A DNA stretch of 33,499 nucleotides from Puniceicoccaceae bacterium (GCA_007695295.1 REEB01000163.1:1-33499), one strand, 5' to 3'; positions 22,607 to 31,259 are shown, counted from the first letter of the stretch. The notes: generated by a model not told the origin, from the letters alone. A program made the numbers and translations.

Positions 22607-24322
22607 ATGATATCCTGGCTCCAAACCCGTTTCCAACGGCATTACAAAATACTCTTCCTGGTGCTGCTGGCCGTGATCATCGTGGCCTTCGTTTTCACCA
22701 TCGGTGCGGCACCCGGGATCGGGGGGCATGAGGCCCGGTTGGCCCGGGCGGAGTTTTTCGGCATTCCCTTGGGGAGCGAGGCCCAGCAGCGGGACTTCAT
22801 TGAACGGGCGCAGATCAGCGCCTTCTTGCAGGGGGCGGATGATATCTTCGAGGGCAACCGGCTGCAGGAGTATGCCTTCGAGCGGGCGGCGGCGGTGCAC
22901 CTGGCTCGGGAGCTGCGCCTACCGGAGCCGACGGAAGGCCAGCTGCTTGACTTTATCCGCGGGCTGGGAGGATTTCAGACCCCCGACGGCCGCTTTGATG
23001 CCCAATCTTATGCGACCTTTTTGGACGACGTGGACGCCAATCCGCGGCTTAGTCAGACCATGATTTCCGAGGTCCTGGTGGAGGACTTTCTGGCTGCGCG
23101 GGCCCGCAGGGCGGTGGCGGGGCCGGGCTACATTCTGCCGGTGGATGTAAAGGCCTCCCTGGCCCAGGCGGACACCATTTGGACGATCGCGGCGGCCTAT
23201 GTGGATTTTTCCGACTTCCAGCCCGAAGTGACGATCGACGAGGAGGAGCTGGAGAATTTCTTCGAGGAAAACGCCTTTCGGTATGAAGTGCCGGAGCGCA
23301 AGGCAGTCCGCTATGTGACCTTCCGGTCCGAGCGCTACCTCGACCGGGTGGAATTGCGGGAGGAAGAGATCCGGCGGCACTGGCAGGACAACCGGGCCCG
23401 CTTCGAAGAGCGGGTGAGGGAGCGGCGCGAGCAGGAAGCGACCCTGCGCTTCGACCTGCCCGGCGGCGACCTGCTCGCGGAGGAAGCGGATGAAGCCGCT
23501 TCCGAGGAGGAAAAGCCGGTCACCTTTGACGATGCCCGGGATCTGGTGGTGGCGGACCTGCGCCGGGTGCGGTCGAGGACGCTGGCGACCCGGGCGGCGG
23601 CGGACTTTGCCTACATGCTTTTCGAGGACCAGATTCAGGCCGGCTCGGAAGGCTATTATTCGAGACTCGAAAGCTACGGGCTGGAAGAGCGCGAGACGCC
23701 GCCGTTTGCCGCCAACCAGGTGCCGCCGGGCACGGGCTGGTCCCGCACGGTGGCCCAGGAGGCCTTCAGCCTCTCCCCCCTCAGGCGGATGTCCGATCCG
23801 CTCACCGTGGGCGACAACACCATTCTGGCCTTTTACGGAGAAACTTATCCCGCCCATGTTCCACCTCTGGAAGATGTGCGTCCCCGGGTCGAGGCCGACT
23901 TCCGCCGCCAAGTCATCGATGACATGAAAGTCGAGCGCGGGAAGGAATTGCGGTCGGCCATGGTTGCGGCGCTGGAAGAAGGCCACGGCCTCGAAGAAGC
24001 CGCCGAAATGCTCGAGCTCGATTTTCGGCGCTTCGATGCCTTCACCCTCCGGAACCCGCCCGACGACATGGACTGGGCCTTGATGTCCCGCCTGGATCAA
24101 CTTGTGGAGGGCAGGCTGACCGAGATGGCCCTCCAGCAGCAGCGCGGATCCTTCGTTCTCCTGGAGGAGAAAGTGATTCCCGAGGTCGACACCGACAGCG
24201 ACGAGTTTCTGGAGACCTTGGAGCGGATGCGGGAGTTTACCGCCAACTTCAACGAGCGGCTCGTGCTGAGTGAGTACGTCAACCGCGAACTCGTCCGCAG
24301 CGGGCTCGCGAGGACCGACTGA
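22607..24322 (+). CDS. Membrane-anchored SurA/PpiD-like periplasmic foldase
   Basis: A 571-residue protein with a short cytosolic N-terminus, one membrane helix (about residues 14-35) and a long periplasmic part. A SurA-N/PpiD-like helical chaperone region covers about residues 40-180 (LQEYAFERAAAVHLAREL, then DGRFDAQSYATFLDD, the F-x-Y/F pattern common in PpiD). A charged middle region (about 210-320) and C-terminal helices follow. I do not see the conserved core of a parvulin PPIase domain (no clear GGDLGW-type motif), so it may be a chaperone without isomerase activity. The likely job is folding or quality control of exported proteins at the inner membrane. A small zinc-ribbon gene follows after 22 bases. 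Confidence 0.75.
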   Translation: MISWLQTRFQRHYKILFLVLLAVIIVAFVFTIGAAPGIGGHEARLARAEFFGIPLGSEAQQRDFIERAQISAFLQGADDIFEGNRLQEYAFERAAAVHLARELRLPEPTEGQLLDFIRGLGGFQTPDGRFDAQSYATFLDDVDANPRLSQTMISEVLVEDFLAARARRAVAGPGYILPVDVKASLAQADTIWTIAAAYVDFSDFQPEVTIDEEELENFFEENAFRYEVPERKAVRYVTFRSERYLDRVELREEEIRRHWQDNRARFEERVRERREQEATLRFDLPGGDLLAEEADEAASEEEKPVTFDDARDLVVADLRRVRSRTLATRAAADFAYMLFEDQIQAGSEGYYSRLESYGLEERETPPFAANQVPPGTGWSRTVAQEAFSLSPLRRMSDPLTVGDNTILAFYGETYPAHVPPLEDVRPRVEADFRRQVIDDMKVERGKELRSAMVAALEEGHGLEEAAEMLELDFRRFDAFTLRNPPDDMDWALMSRLDQLVEGRLTEMALQQQRGSFVLLEEKVIPEVDTDSDEFLETLERMREFTANFNERLVLSEYVNRELVRSGLARTD

Positions 24323-24344
24323 CCGGGGCGCGCGCCCCGCCGCC

Positions 24345-24593
24345 ATGCCGTTGAGGCGCTATCGTCCCGTCAAGCCCCCCTGCCGACTCTGCGGGGAAGG
24401 TTTCGATCATTTCGCAAGTGGTGAAGCCACGCTCAGCGCATGTCCCAAGTGCGGTCAGGCCATCCTGCCGGAGGCGGTGCAGGGAGCTGCCCCCCAGCCG
24501 CGGGTGGTGAGAAAACCCGGACTGAGCGAAATCAAAAACTCCGGCTTCACGGTGCTGAAACGGACACCCGGCGGGGAATACGAGAAACAATAG
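24345..24593 (+). CDS. Small FmdB-type zinc-ribbon protein
   Basis: An 82-residue protein with two Cys pairs, CRLCGEGF (about residues 13-20) and ACPKCGQ (about 33-39), spaced as in the FmdB/CxxC zinc-ribbon regulatory-protein family. The remainder is a basic tail with VVRKPGLSEIKNSGFTVLKR. The family is widespread and its role is mostly unknown; a regulatory or metal-binding job is usually assumed. I chose the ATG at 24345, after the stop of the foldase gene; the frame extends back to 24270 inside that gene, without family resemblance. It may be co-transcribed with the foldase. Confidence 0.8.
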   Translation: MPLRRYRPVKPPCRLCGEGFDHFASGEATLSACPKCGQAILPEAVQGAAPQPRVVRKPGLSEIKNSGFTVLKRTPGGEYEKQ

Positions 24594-24615
24594 GGGCATC
24601 TGCCGGGTTGTTGTA

Positions 24616-24636
24616 ACGAGGTGCGCTTGCCCTCGT
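24616..24636 (+). terminator. Hairpin between zinc-ribbon and tolC-like genes
   Basis: ACGAGG (24616-24621) and CCTCGT (24631-24636) form a perfect six-base stem with a nine-base loop containing CTTGC. The surrounding GTAACGAG...CTTGCCCTCG has the same length and 14 of 23 positions in common with the dispersed GTAGCGGG...CTTGCTCCCG hairpin. It may be a divergent member of that family or an intercistronic terminator; no T-run follows. Confidence 0.45.
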
Positions 24637-24668
24637 CCCTAAGAACACCACGATAGCGAACTCCCGAC

Positions 24669-26177
24669 ATGACTGCATCCAACTTCCGACTGGCCCGCCT
24701 GGCGGGTCCGATCCTATTTGTCTGCCTGCTGGCCGCGGCTCCTTCCGGCCTGCTCGCGGAAGAAGCCGCCGAGGCTGAAGCCGAGCGGCTGGATTTGCGA
24801 ACCGCGATCCTGCTCGCCCTCGACAACAACCTCGGCCTGGCGGTGGAGCGTTACGCGCCCCAGATCGCGCGGGAGCAGGTGACAATTGCGCGCAGCGAGT
24901 TCGAACCCACGCTGACGGGTACGGTGCGCAGCCGGGTGAGCCAGCAGAGCAGTGCCGCGAGCACCCTCGATGGAGCGGCCGGGCCGCGCTCGGAAGTGTC
25001 GGATGCCCGCATCGGTGTGTCGCAAAAAATCGACACCGGGGCGGTCGTCAGCGTGAGCACCGGCATGGTGCGGCAGGAGACCAACTCGACCTTTTCGACG
25101 CTCAACCCGGCCTACGACGCGGATGTATCGCTGAGCGTGCGCCAGCCGCTGCTGCAAGGCTTCGGGGCAGCCGTGAACCGGGCCAACCGCCAGCGGGCGG
25201 AGATTGGCGTTGATCGGGCGGACTACCTCTTTGATGCCGAAGTGCTGAATGTCGTTCTGAACACGGAACTCGCCTACTACCGGTTGGTGTTTGCGCGGGA
25301 GCAGCTCACCGTCCGCCGCCTGGGGCTGCAGTTGGCGGAGCGCCTCCTCGAGGAGGCGCGGATCAGGCGGGAGACCGGAGTGGCGACCAGCTTGGATGTC
25401 CTGCAGGCGGAAGTCGGCGTGGCCAACCAGCGATCGGCCCTGCTGTTGGCGGAACAGGCGGTGAGTGATGCAGAAGACGCGCTCCTGGCCCTGATCGGGC
25501 AGTTCGACTTTGACCGAGCGATCGGGACCGTCGAAGCGCTTCTGCCCGAACCTGTGCGGCCGGACGTGGAGGCCTCGTTTCGCCGGGCCCGGGACCGGCA
25601 ACCGGAGTTTCTGGCCACGCTGGCCTTGGTCGACCAACTCGAACTCGACTTGGTGGCGGCGCGCAACGGCCGCCTGCCCTCGCTGAGCCTGAACGGCGCC
25701 CTTGGCTATAGCGGGCGTGACGGAACCTCGCGTGGGGCCTGGGGTGAAATCCCCGACCGGGAAGGTTACAACTGGCAGGTGGATCTAGCCCTCAGCGTAC
25801 CCTGGGGCATGCGGGAAGGGAGGGCGCGTTTGCGGCAGGCCGAAGCCAGTTTGGAACGGGAGGAGATGCGTTTGCGGCGCATCGAGCAGGACATCCTGGT
25901 GGAAGTGCGCTCGCGGGTGCGCACGGTGGAGACGGCCATGGAGCGGGTGCAAATCGCGGCCTTGGCGACCAGCCTGAGCGAGCGGGAATATGAATTGGAA
26001 CTGGCCCGCTTTGAAAACGGGTTGAGCACGAGCCGACTGGTTCTGGATTCACAGCGTGCGCTGGATGAGGCCCGGGTGTCCGAGCTGCAGGTGGGCATCG
26101 ACCTGCAGGAAGCGATTGCCCGCCTGCACCGCCTGGAAGGCACTTCTCTCGAGCGATTCACGATCGCCAATCGATAA
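24669..26177 (+). CDS. TolC-family outer-membrane efflux/secretion channel
   Basis: A 502-residue outer-membrane factor. A signal peptide (about residues 8-31, ending ASG/LLA) precedes the first OEP repeat with LDLRTAILLALDNNLGLAVER. Two homologous halves follow, each with long coiled helices: the first includes VRQPLLQGFG (strand into helix) and ARIRRETGVATSLDVLQAEV, the second ARFENGLSTSRLVLDSQRAL near the C-terminus. The length suits the family. It would trimerise into a channel spanning outer membrane and periplasm. No adaptor protein, RND pump or ABC exporter gene lies next to it, so its inner-membrane partner is elsewhere. Confidence 0.92.
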   Translation: MTASNFRLARLAGPILFVCLLAAAPSGLLAEEAAEAEAERLDLRTAILLALDNNLGLAVERYAPQIAREQVTIARSEFEPTLTGTVRSRVSQQSSAASTLDGAAGPRSEVSDARIGVSQKIDTGAVVSVSTGMVRQETNSTFSTLNPAYDADVSLSVRQPLLQGFGAAVNRANRQRAEIGVDRADYLFDAEVLNVVLNTELAYYRLVFAREQLTVRRLGLQLAERLLEEARIRRETGVATSLDVLQAEVGVANQRSALLLAEQAVSDAEDALLALIGQFDFDRAIGTVEALLPEPVRPDVEASFRRARDRQPEFLATLALVDQLELDLVAARNGRLPSLSLNGALGYSGRDGTSRGAWGEIPDREGYNWQVDLALSVPWGMREGRARLRQAEASLEREEMRLRRIEQDILVEVRSRVRTVETAMERVQIAALATSLSEREYELELARFENGLSTSRLVLDSQRALDEARVSELQVGIDLQEAIARLHRLEGTSLERFTIANR

Positions 26178-26178
26178 C

Positions 26179-26194
26179 CGCGGGCCGGGCCGCG
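26179..26194. terminator. GC hairpin between convergent genes
   Basis: CGCGG and CCGCG arms flank a six-base loop just after the stop of the TolC-like gene and 30 bases before the stop of the convergent phosphotriesterase-like gene. Position suggests a terminator; there is no T-tract. Confidence 0.35.
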
Positions 26195-26223
26195 CCATCG
26201 CCGCCTGAGCGGATACCCTCAAC

Positions 26224-27180
26224 TCAAGCCGCCGGGGCGAAGCTGTAGGCCTCGGCGGGGTTTTCAATCATGAGGGTGTGGAAGGGGGTCTGACCGAGGC
26301 CGGCCGCCTCGAGCGTGGTGCGGAATGCGGTGAGCAGGAAATCGAGGCCGGGGCCGCCGCCGTGGGAACGCCAGTAGCTGCGGCGGGCCATGTCCATGCC
26401 GAGGAGGAGCTGGCGGGGGTGTTCGGGAAAGAGAACGGTCAGCAGATCGCAAGTGGGATTGCCGCGCTCCGCGGACCAGCGGAAAGCGCTGTCGTACTCA
26501 AGGCAGACGCCGGTTGCCAGCACCTCTCGGTGGTAAGCGGGATCGGGGCGGCGATCGAGGTGGGAGAGAACGATCTTTCCCGGAGCGACGCCGGCGTCGA
26601 TCAGGCGGGTGGCCTGTTCGAGACCGAGGGTGCCCTGCTCGGTGTGGGTGAGGATGGGGCAACCGGTGCGGCGGTGGGCCTCGGCGGCGGCGGCGAAGAT
26701 GCGCTCCTCGCGGAGGGTGAAGGCGGCGCCGGTGGCGATCTTGATGACGCCGGCCCGGTGGGGTGTGCGACGGACCACGGGGCCGCCGTAGTCGCCGGCA
26801 TCAATGCCCTCCTCGATGTCAGCGATGAAGAGGCCGGCGAGGGTGGTCTCGTCATAGTGGCGGCTCCAGTGCCCGGAATCGTAATACATCGGCAGGTGGA
26901 GGCCGGTGGAAGCGACGATGTGGGCGCCGGTGCGCCGGGAAAGCTCGGCCAGTTGGCCGGGGTTGCGGCCGCTGTCGCAGGGCATGGCATCGACGAGGGA
27001 ACATCCGCCGGCCCGGCGGAAGCGGTTGACCTCATCGATGGCGCGCCCGAGGTCATCGAGGAGAAACTCGGGAAAGCGGTCGGTGGTGAAAGAGCGCTCG
27101 ATGATGAGGTGCTCATGGGCGTAGGTGACGCCGAGCCCGGCCGGCGGGATGTCGCCGAGAACGGTGCGGACAAAGCTCAC
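26224..27180 (-). CDS. Phosphotriesterase-like (PTE family) metal-dependent hydrolase/lactonase
   Basis: A 318-residue TIM-barrel hydrolase of the amidohydrolase superfamily, PTE branch. The binuclear metal site is visible: HEH at His22/His24, Lys147 in GVIKIATG as the carboxylated bridging lysine, His179 in ILTHTEQG, His207 in VLSHLDRRPD, and Asp263 in LLLGMDMARRSYW. Family members natively hydrolyse lactones, including phosphorylated sugar lactones; organophosphate hydrolysis is usually a side activity. It is the last gene of the minus-strand operon and starts at a GTG that overlaps the stop of the UlaG-like gene (GTGA). Context points to lactone hydrolysis in sugar-acid breakdown. The substrate is not known. 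Confidence 0.88.
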   Translation of the reverse strand: MSFVRTVLGDIPPAGLGVTYAHEHLIIERSFTTDRFPEFLLDDLGRAIDEVNRFRRAGGCSLVDAMPCDSGRNPGQLAELSRRTGAHIVASTGLHLPMYYDSGHWSRHYDETTLAGLFIADIEEGIDAGDYGGPVVRRTPHRAGVIKIATGAAFTLREERIFAAAAEAHRRTGCPILTHTEQGTLGLEQATRLIDAGVAPGKIVLSHLDRRPDPAYHREVLATGVCLEYDSAFRWSAERGNPTCDLLTVLFPEHPRQLLLGMDMARRSYWRSHGGGPGLDFLLTAFRTTLEAAGLGQTPFHTLMIENPAEAYSFAPAA

Positions 27181-28031
27181 CGGCGTGCCTCCGGGCTGCT
27201 CCAGCGCTCGCCGTTGCGGAGCACGGTGGCGGGCTGGCCGGCGGCGCGGGCGGCTTCGGCGAAGGGGGCGGGATCGACGGTATTGAAGGCAAACATGTCG
27301 AAATGGTGCGGGATGATGTGCCGCAGCCCGGTTTCCCGGGCGAGCCGGACGGCTTCACCGGCATCAAGGTTGCCGGCGACCCGGCGCTCGGGCTGGAAGC
27401 CGTTGATGGGGAGAAAAGCGAGGTCGATGGAGAAACGTCCCAACCTGTCCTCGAGACCTGGATACAGGCGGGTGTCGCCACTATGGTAGACCGTCCAGGG
27501 GCCGATTGCGGCGATGAAGCCGAGAAAGTGGTGGCGGCCCTCGGCATCGGTCCGGAGGTCATTGTGGGCGGCGGCGATGGCGTGGAAGCGGAGGCCGGCG
27601 ACGTCGGCGGAGCGGCCGTCGTCGAGCAGGGTGAGCGTCTCGGCCGGGCGGCCGGTGCGCTCCGCGATGGTGGCGCGGTTGGCTGCGGGGCCGACGAGGG
27701 CGGCCTCCGGGTTGGCGGCGAGGAGTGGGCGGAGCGTCTCCGGGTCGAGGTGGTCGGTGTGGTTGTGGCTCGTAGTGATGACGTCAATACCGGAGAGTCG
27801 GGCGGGATCGACGACGCGGCCGGTGAGGCGGACGTGGGGCTTGTCGGTGGCGGCGTACTTGCGGGTGAGGGAGTCGGAAAGGTAGGGATCGAAGAGGACG
27901 GTTTTGTCCCGCCAGGTGACGAGAAAACCGCTCTGGCCGAGCCACCAGGCGTGGAGGCGGCCGTCGCGCCGGGAGCGGACCTCGGCGAGGTCGGCGAGAA
28001 AGGCGTCGTCTTGGAGAAGAGGTGCCTGCAT
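27177..28031 (-). CDS. UlaG-like metallo-beta-lactamase-fold hydrolase
   Basis: A 284-residue MBL-fold enzyme with the metal motif HNHTDH at residues 89-94 (HxHxDH). Before it come WLGQSGFLV and TVLFDPYLSDS, after it HSGDTRLYPGLED and the terminal HHFDMFAFNT. This pattern is closest to the UlaG branch, whose archetype opens L-ascorbate-6-phosphate lactone. It sits between the MetE-like gene (12 bases upstream) and the phosphotriesterase-like gene (four-base overlap). Two unrelated lactonase folds side by side suggest that two different lactones, or the same lactone in two forms, are handled. RNA-processing or N-acyl-phosphatidylethanolamine-type MBL enzymes are less likely given the sequence around the metal site. 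Confidence 0.85.
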   Translation of the reverse strand: MQAPLLQDDAFLADLAEVRSRRDGRLHAWWLGQSGFLVTWRDKTVLFDPYLSDSLTRKYAATDKPHVRLTGRVVDPARLSGIDVITTSHNHTDHLDPETLRPLLAANPEAALVGPAANRATIAERTGRPAETLTLLDDGRSADVAGLRFHAIAAAHNDLRTDAEGRHHFLGFIAAIGPWTVYHSGDTRLYPGLEDRLGRFSIDLAFLPINGFQPERRVAGNLDAGEAVRLARETGLRHIIPHHFDMFAFNTVDPAPFAEAARAAGQPATVLRNGERWSSPEARR

Positions 28032-28043
28032 GGGGCAAGGGGT

Positions 28044-29099
28044 TCAGCCAAGTTTTTCGCGGACGCGGCGGACGCCCCCGACCATGGCCTGAAGCTTGCG
28101 TTTGGCGGCCCAGCGGGCGGTCTGGCTGAGGCCGCAGTCGGGGGCGAAGGCGAGCCGGTCGGCGGGGGCGTGGCGCAGGCAGAGCTCGGCCCGCTCGACG
28201 ATGTCCTCGACGGTTTCGATGTAGTAGCTCTTGACATCGACGATGCCGACGGCGGCGGTTTTGCCGTGTTCGGTGATGCGGGCGATGCAGTCGATTTCGG
28301 CAAACTCGCGGTTGGCCATTTCGACGTGGATCTCCTCGACGTCGAGCTTGAGGAATGCGGGGAAGAGGGGGGCGTAGCGGCGGTAGCCGACCGGGTGGCC
28401 CTTGAAGTTGCCGAAGCAGAGGTGGGTGGAGAGCCGGCATTTGCCGACGACCGGGGCGATGGTGCGGTTGAAAATATCGACGAACCGCTCCGGATCTTCG
28501 CGGTGGCCGTAGCAGCTCATGGAAGGTTCATCGACGGTGATCTCGGTGCAGCCGGCTTCGACGAGCCGTTCGAGCTCGGTGCGGACGATGGGGAGGAGGG
28601 CTTCGGTGAGGGCGTAGCGGTCGGGGTATTGGTCGTTGGGCAGGAGGCGGCCGCTGAGCGTGTAGGGGCCGGGCACGCTGGCCTTGAGGACGGGCCCGGG
28701 CGGGGCGAGGCGGCGGAGGCGGTTGAACTCCTCGACGGCGCCGAGGCCGCGTGGGGCGGCGAGGGCGGCGATGACGCGGTGCTTGCCCCGCTGGTCGTGG
28801 GCGGGCGGGCCGAAACGCCGGGGCGGGGCCGGCTCGAGATCGATGCCCTCGAGGTAGCCGTAAAAGGAGAGGTTAAAGTCGAAGCGCGTCTGCTCGCCGT
28901 CGGTGATGGCATCGAGCCCGGCGGAGACCTGGTCGTGGATGGCGGCGATAACGGCGTCTTCCTGCATTTCGGCGATGTCGGCGGCGCCGAAGCTGGCAAG
29001 GTGGGAGCTGGCGAACTCCAGCCAGCCCGGGAAGGGATAGCTGCCGATGACGGTGGTGCGGAGCGGGGGGACAGAGGCGGGGTGATTTGGTGTCGTCAT
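28044..29099 (-). CDS. MetE C-terminal-domain-like zinc methyltransferase
   Basis: A 351-residue protein equivalent to only the catalytic C-terminal barrel of cobalamin-independent methionine synthase (the UROD/MetE-like fold). The N-terminal half of full MetE is absent. It starts TTVIGSYPFPGW, then has DGEQTRFDF (residues 67-75) and TVDEPSM (188-194). The zinc ligands fit His226 and Cys228 (STHLCFG), Glu260 (IHVEMANREF) and Cys322 (PDCGLSQTARW). VGIVDVKSY near 284-292 is also conserved in the fold. Such stand-alone proteins include archaeal-type methionine synthases, epoxyalkane:coenzyme M transferases and uncharacterised alkyltransferases. In this operon a thiol-alkyl or demethylation reaction is plausible but not shown. 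It overlaps the FAD gene by four bases (ATGA). Confidence 0.85.
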   Translation of the reverse strand: MTTPNHPASVPPLRTTVIGSYPFPGWLEFASSHLASFGAADIAEMQEDAVIAAIHDQVSAGLDAITDGEQTRFDFNLSFYGYLEGIDLEPAPPRRFGPPAHDQRGKHRVIAALAAPRGLGAVEEFNRLRRLAPPGPVLKASVPGPYTLSGRLLPNDQYPDRYALTEALLPIVRTELERLVEAGCTEITVDEPSMSCYGHREDPERFVDIFNRTIAPVVGKCRLSTHLCFGNFKGHPVGYRRYAPLFPAFLKLDVEEIHVEMANREFAEIDCIARITEHGKTAAVGIVDVKSYYIETVEDIVERAELCLRHAPADRLAFAPDCGLSQTARWAAKRKLQAMVGGVRRVREKLG

Positions 29100-30475
29100 G
29101 ATGAGAAATTGTTGGCCCAGCCGCGGGCGGAGGTGTCGGCGGGCGTTGCGGGCAGGGCGAGGAGAGCGCCGAGGCGGCGGAGTCGCTCCCGAAGTTCGTT
29201 TGTATCCAGACTTCGGGCACCGCAGTCGGTTTCGAGGGAGAGGGCGGCGGCGAGGCCGGCGGCCTGGCCCATGGCCATGGTCTGGCCCATGGAGCGGCAG
29301 GAGGCGTGGGCGGAGTGGGTGGCGCTGAAGCAGCGGCCGGCGACCCAGACCTCGTCGCGCCCTTTGGGCACGAGGGTGCGGTAGGGCACGTCGTAGGCCC
29401 GGCCGCCGGGGATGAGGGTCCACTCGGTTTCCTCGCCGCCGTCGCGGGCGGCGCGGTGGTCTTCGATGGGGGCGCCGCAGAGGAGGACGGCGTCGTCGAA
29501 GCGGCGGACTTCGAGACAATCCTGGCGGGTGAGGCGGTATTCGCCGTAGACGCGCCGGGTCTCGCGCACCCCGATATGGTGGGAGAGCCCGATGATCATG
29601 GCGTTTTCAAAGCCGGGAACGCAGTCGCGGAAAAACGCCTCGAAAACATAGGCCTGGCGGCGGCCCTCGCGCTCGGCGGCGGCGAGTTGCTCGTGGTCGG
29701 TGGCGTCGACATCGGCGACGCGCACGGCGACGGTGGCGATGCAGCCCGGCTGGACCATGGCATGGGCGCTGCCGGCTTTGCGGGGGAGCGGGTGGCGGCC
29801 GGAGGCGACGGCTTCCTCCATGCGGGCGGCGAGCATCGATTTGCCGCCGGCGGATTGGAAGCGGCCGAGGTCGACCGCGCACATGCGGAAGGTGGTGGTG
29901 AGGGTTTGGGCGGGTTCGAGATCGCCGGCGCGCTCGAAAGGCATCCCCGCGAGGGCGCAGAGATCGGCATCGCCGGAGGCATCAATGAAGCGGCGGGCGG
30001 GCTGGCGGAAGAAGCCGCGTTTCGTCCAGAGCACGGCGGCGCGGAGGCCGTCGGCACCCTCCTCGACATCGACGAGGTGGGCGTGGAGGGCGACGCGGAC
30101 CCCGGCCTCTTCGAGGAGGGTGTCCCAGGTGAATTTAAGAAACTCAGGGTCGTAGGTGACGCCGGTGCCGGCCCCGTAAGTGTTGGGGCGAAGATAAATG
30201 CGTCCGGCGCGGTCGAGGGCGTTGACGACCCGGTCGGGGATGCCGCCGACAACCTTGCGCGGGGAGTCTCCGGGGGTGAAGAAGCCGTAGAACGTATCCA
30301 GCATCTGGGTGCTGGTGCCGCCGGGAAACCCGTAGCGTTCGACGAGGGTGACGGAGTGGCGGCGGCTTACGCGGGCGGCGAGGGCGGCGCAGCAACCGGC
30401 GGAGCCGGCCCCGACGACGAGAATGTCGACGGCGGGAAGGGCGGGGATGCGGTCCTTGCGGAGGGCGTCAGTCAT
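29096..30475 (-). CDS. FAD-dependent oxidoreductase (FAD_oxidored/GidA-like Rossmann family)
   Basis: A 459-residue flavoprotein. The dinucleotide-binding motif VVGAGSAG lies at residues 20-27 with Glu46 at the end of the second strand. It continues with FPGGTSTQM, the inner RRFIDASGDADLCALAG, and the C-terminal VWVAGRCFSATHSAHASCR and MGQTMAMGQAAGLAAAL, which are typical of pfam12831-type FAD oxidoreductases common in Verrucomicrobiota and Planctomycetota sugar-degradation loci. It probably oxidises a sugar or sugar-alcohol group; the substrate is unknown. The start ATG at 30475 overlaps the SIS gene by eight bases. The open frame continues upstream to 31192, but that part is the antiparallel-frame shadow of the SIS gene. 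Confidence 0.88.
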   Translation of the reverse strand: MTDALRKDRIPALPAVDILVVGAGSAGCCAALAARVSRRHSVTLVERYGFPGGTSTQMLDTFYGFFTPGDSPRKVVGGIPDRVVNALDRAGRIYLRPNTYGAGTGVTYDPEFLKFTWDTLLEEAGVRVALHAHLVDVEEGADGLRAAVLWTKRGFFRQPARRFIDASGDADLCALAGMPFERAGDLEPAQTLTTTFRMCAVDLGRFQSAGGKSMLAARMEEAVASGRHPLPRKAGSAHAMVQPGCIATVAVRVADVDATDHEQLAAAEREGRRQAYVFEAFFRDCVPGFENAMIIGLSHHIGVRETRRVYGEYRLTRQDCLEVRRFDDAVLLCGAPIEDHRAARDGGEETEWTLIPGGRAYDVPYRTLVPKGRDEVWVAGRCFSATHSAHASCRSMGQTMAMGQAAGLAAALSLETDCGARSLDTNELRERLRRLGALLALPATPADTSARGWANNFSS

Positions 30476-31259
30476 GGGCGGCGGGCCCGACGCCGGCGTA
30501 GAGACGGGCGAGGCGGTGGGCGTGCTCATCGTACGCGGCTTCGAAAAGCTCGACGGCACGTTTCGCGCCGACCACGGCTCCGGCGCTGAGGACCTTGGGC
30601 GGGTGGCCGGCGGCGGTGAGGCGGCCGGCCGTCTCGGCCTTGAGGGCGTTGATGAGGAGGCAGCCGCCGACGGTGGAGCCCGGTGCGACCGGAGTATCCA
30701 ATCCTTCGATACGAACCATGGCGTCGCCGACGGGAGCGCCGGTGTCGAGGACGAGGTCGGCGAATTCGGAGAGTTTTTTGCCATCGCTGCGGCGGCTGGA
30801 GCTGGCTTCGAGGTGGGCGAGACTGACGAGGGCGACGACGCGCAGACCCTGTTGCCGGAAGTGCTCGGCCATTTCGATGGGGACGATATTGCAGCCGCTG
30901 GAGGAGACGACGAGAGCGGTGTCGTCGGCCGAGAGGTCGAAATTGCGAAGGATCCTCTCGGCGAGTCCGCTGACATTTTCGAGGAACATGGCCTGGCGCT
31001 GGCCGTTGGCGCCGACAACGAGGTTGTGGAAGCTGAGGGATAGCTCGACGATCGGATTGAAGCCGGGGAAGGAGCCGTAGCGCGGCCACATTTCCTCGAC
31101 CATGATGCGGCTGTGGCCGGAGCCAAAAACGTGGACCATGCGGTCCTTGATGATGGTGTCGGCAAACCAGCCGGCGGCGGTGCGGATGGCATCGGTCTGG
31201 GCGGCGACGGTGTCGACGAGGCGGCGGGCGGCCTCGAGATAGGATTCGGCGGGATTCAT
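30468..31259 (-). CDS. SIS-domain sugar-phosphate isomerase/deaminase-like protein, paralogue 1
   Basis: A 263-residue single SIS-domain protein with the sugar-phosphate loop VFGSGHSRIMVEEM (residues 44-57), a second loop VVSSSGCNIVPIEMA (about 117-131), and RRSDGKKLSEFADLVLDTGAPVGDA around 155-180. This subfamily recognises phosphosugars; characterised SIS proteins are isomerases, amino-sugar-phosphate lyases/etherases or regulators. It lacks a helix-turn-helix domain, so an enzyme is likelier than a regulator. The gene overlaps the FAD gene by eight bases downstream and the ROK gene by four bases upstream. A clear paralogue lies two genes upstream (32294-33064). Confidence 0.85.
   Translation of the reverse strand: MNPAESYLEAARRLVDTVAAQTDAIRTAAGWFADTIIKDRMVHVFGSGHSRIMVEEMWPRYGSFPGFNPIVELSLSFHNLVVGANGQRQAMFLENVSGLAERILRNFDLSADDTALVVSSSGCNIVPIEMAEHFRQQGLRVVALVSLAHLEASSSRRSDGKKLSEFADLVLDTGAPVGDAMVRIEGLDTPVAPGSTVGGCLLINALKAETAGRLTAAGHPPKVLSAGAVVGAKRAVELFEAAYDEHAHRLARLYAGVGPAAHD

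Noticed and set aside
27303-29384. A 693-codon plus-strand frame opposite the lactonase and methyltransferase genes
   Set aside because: It is an Ala/Gly/Glu/Asp-rich antisense shadow without motifs, while the minus strand carries three well-defined enzymes.
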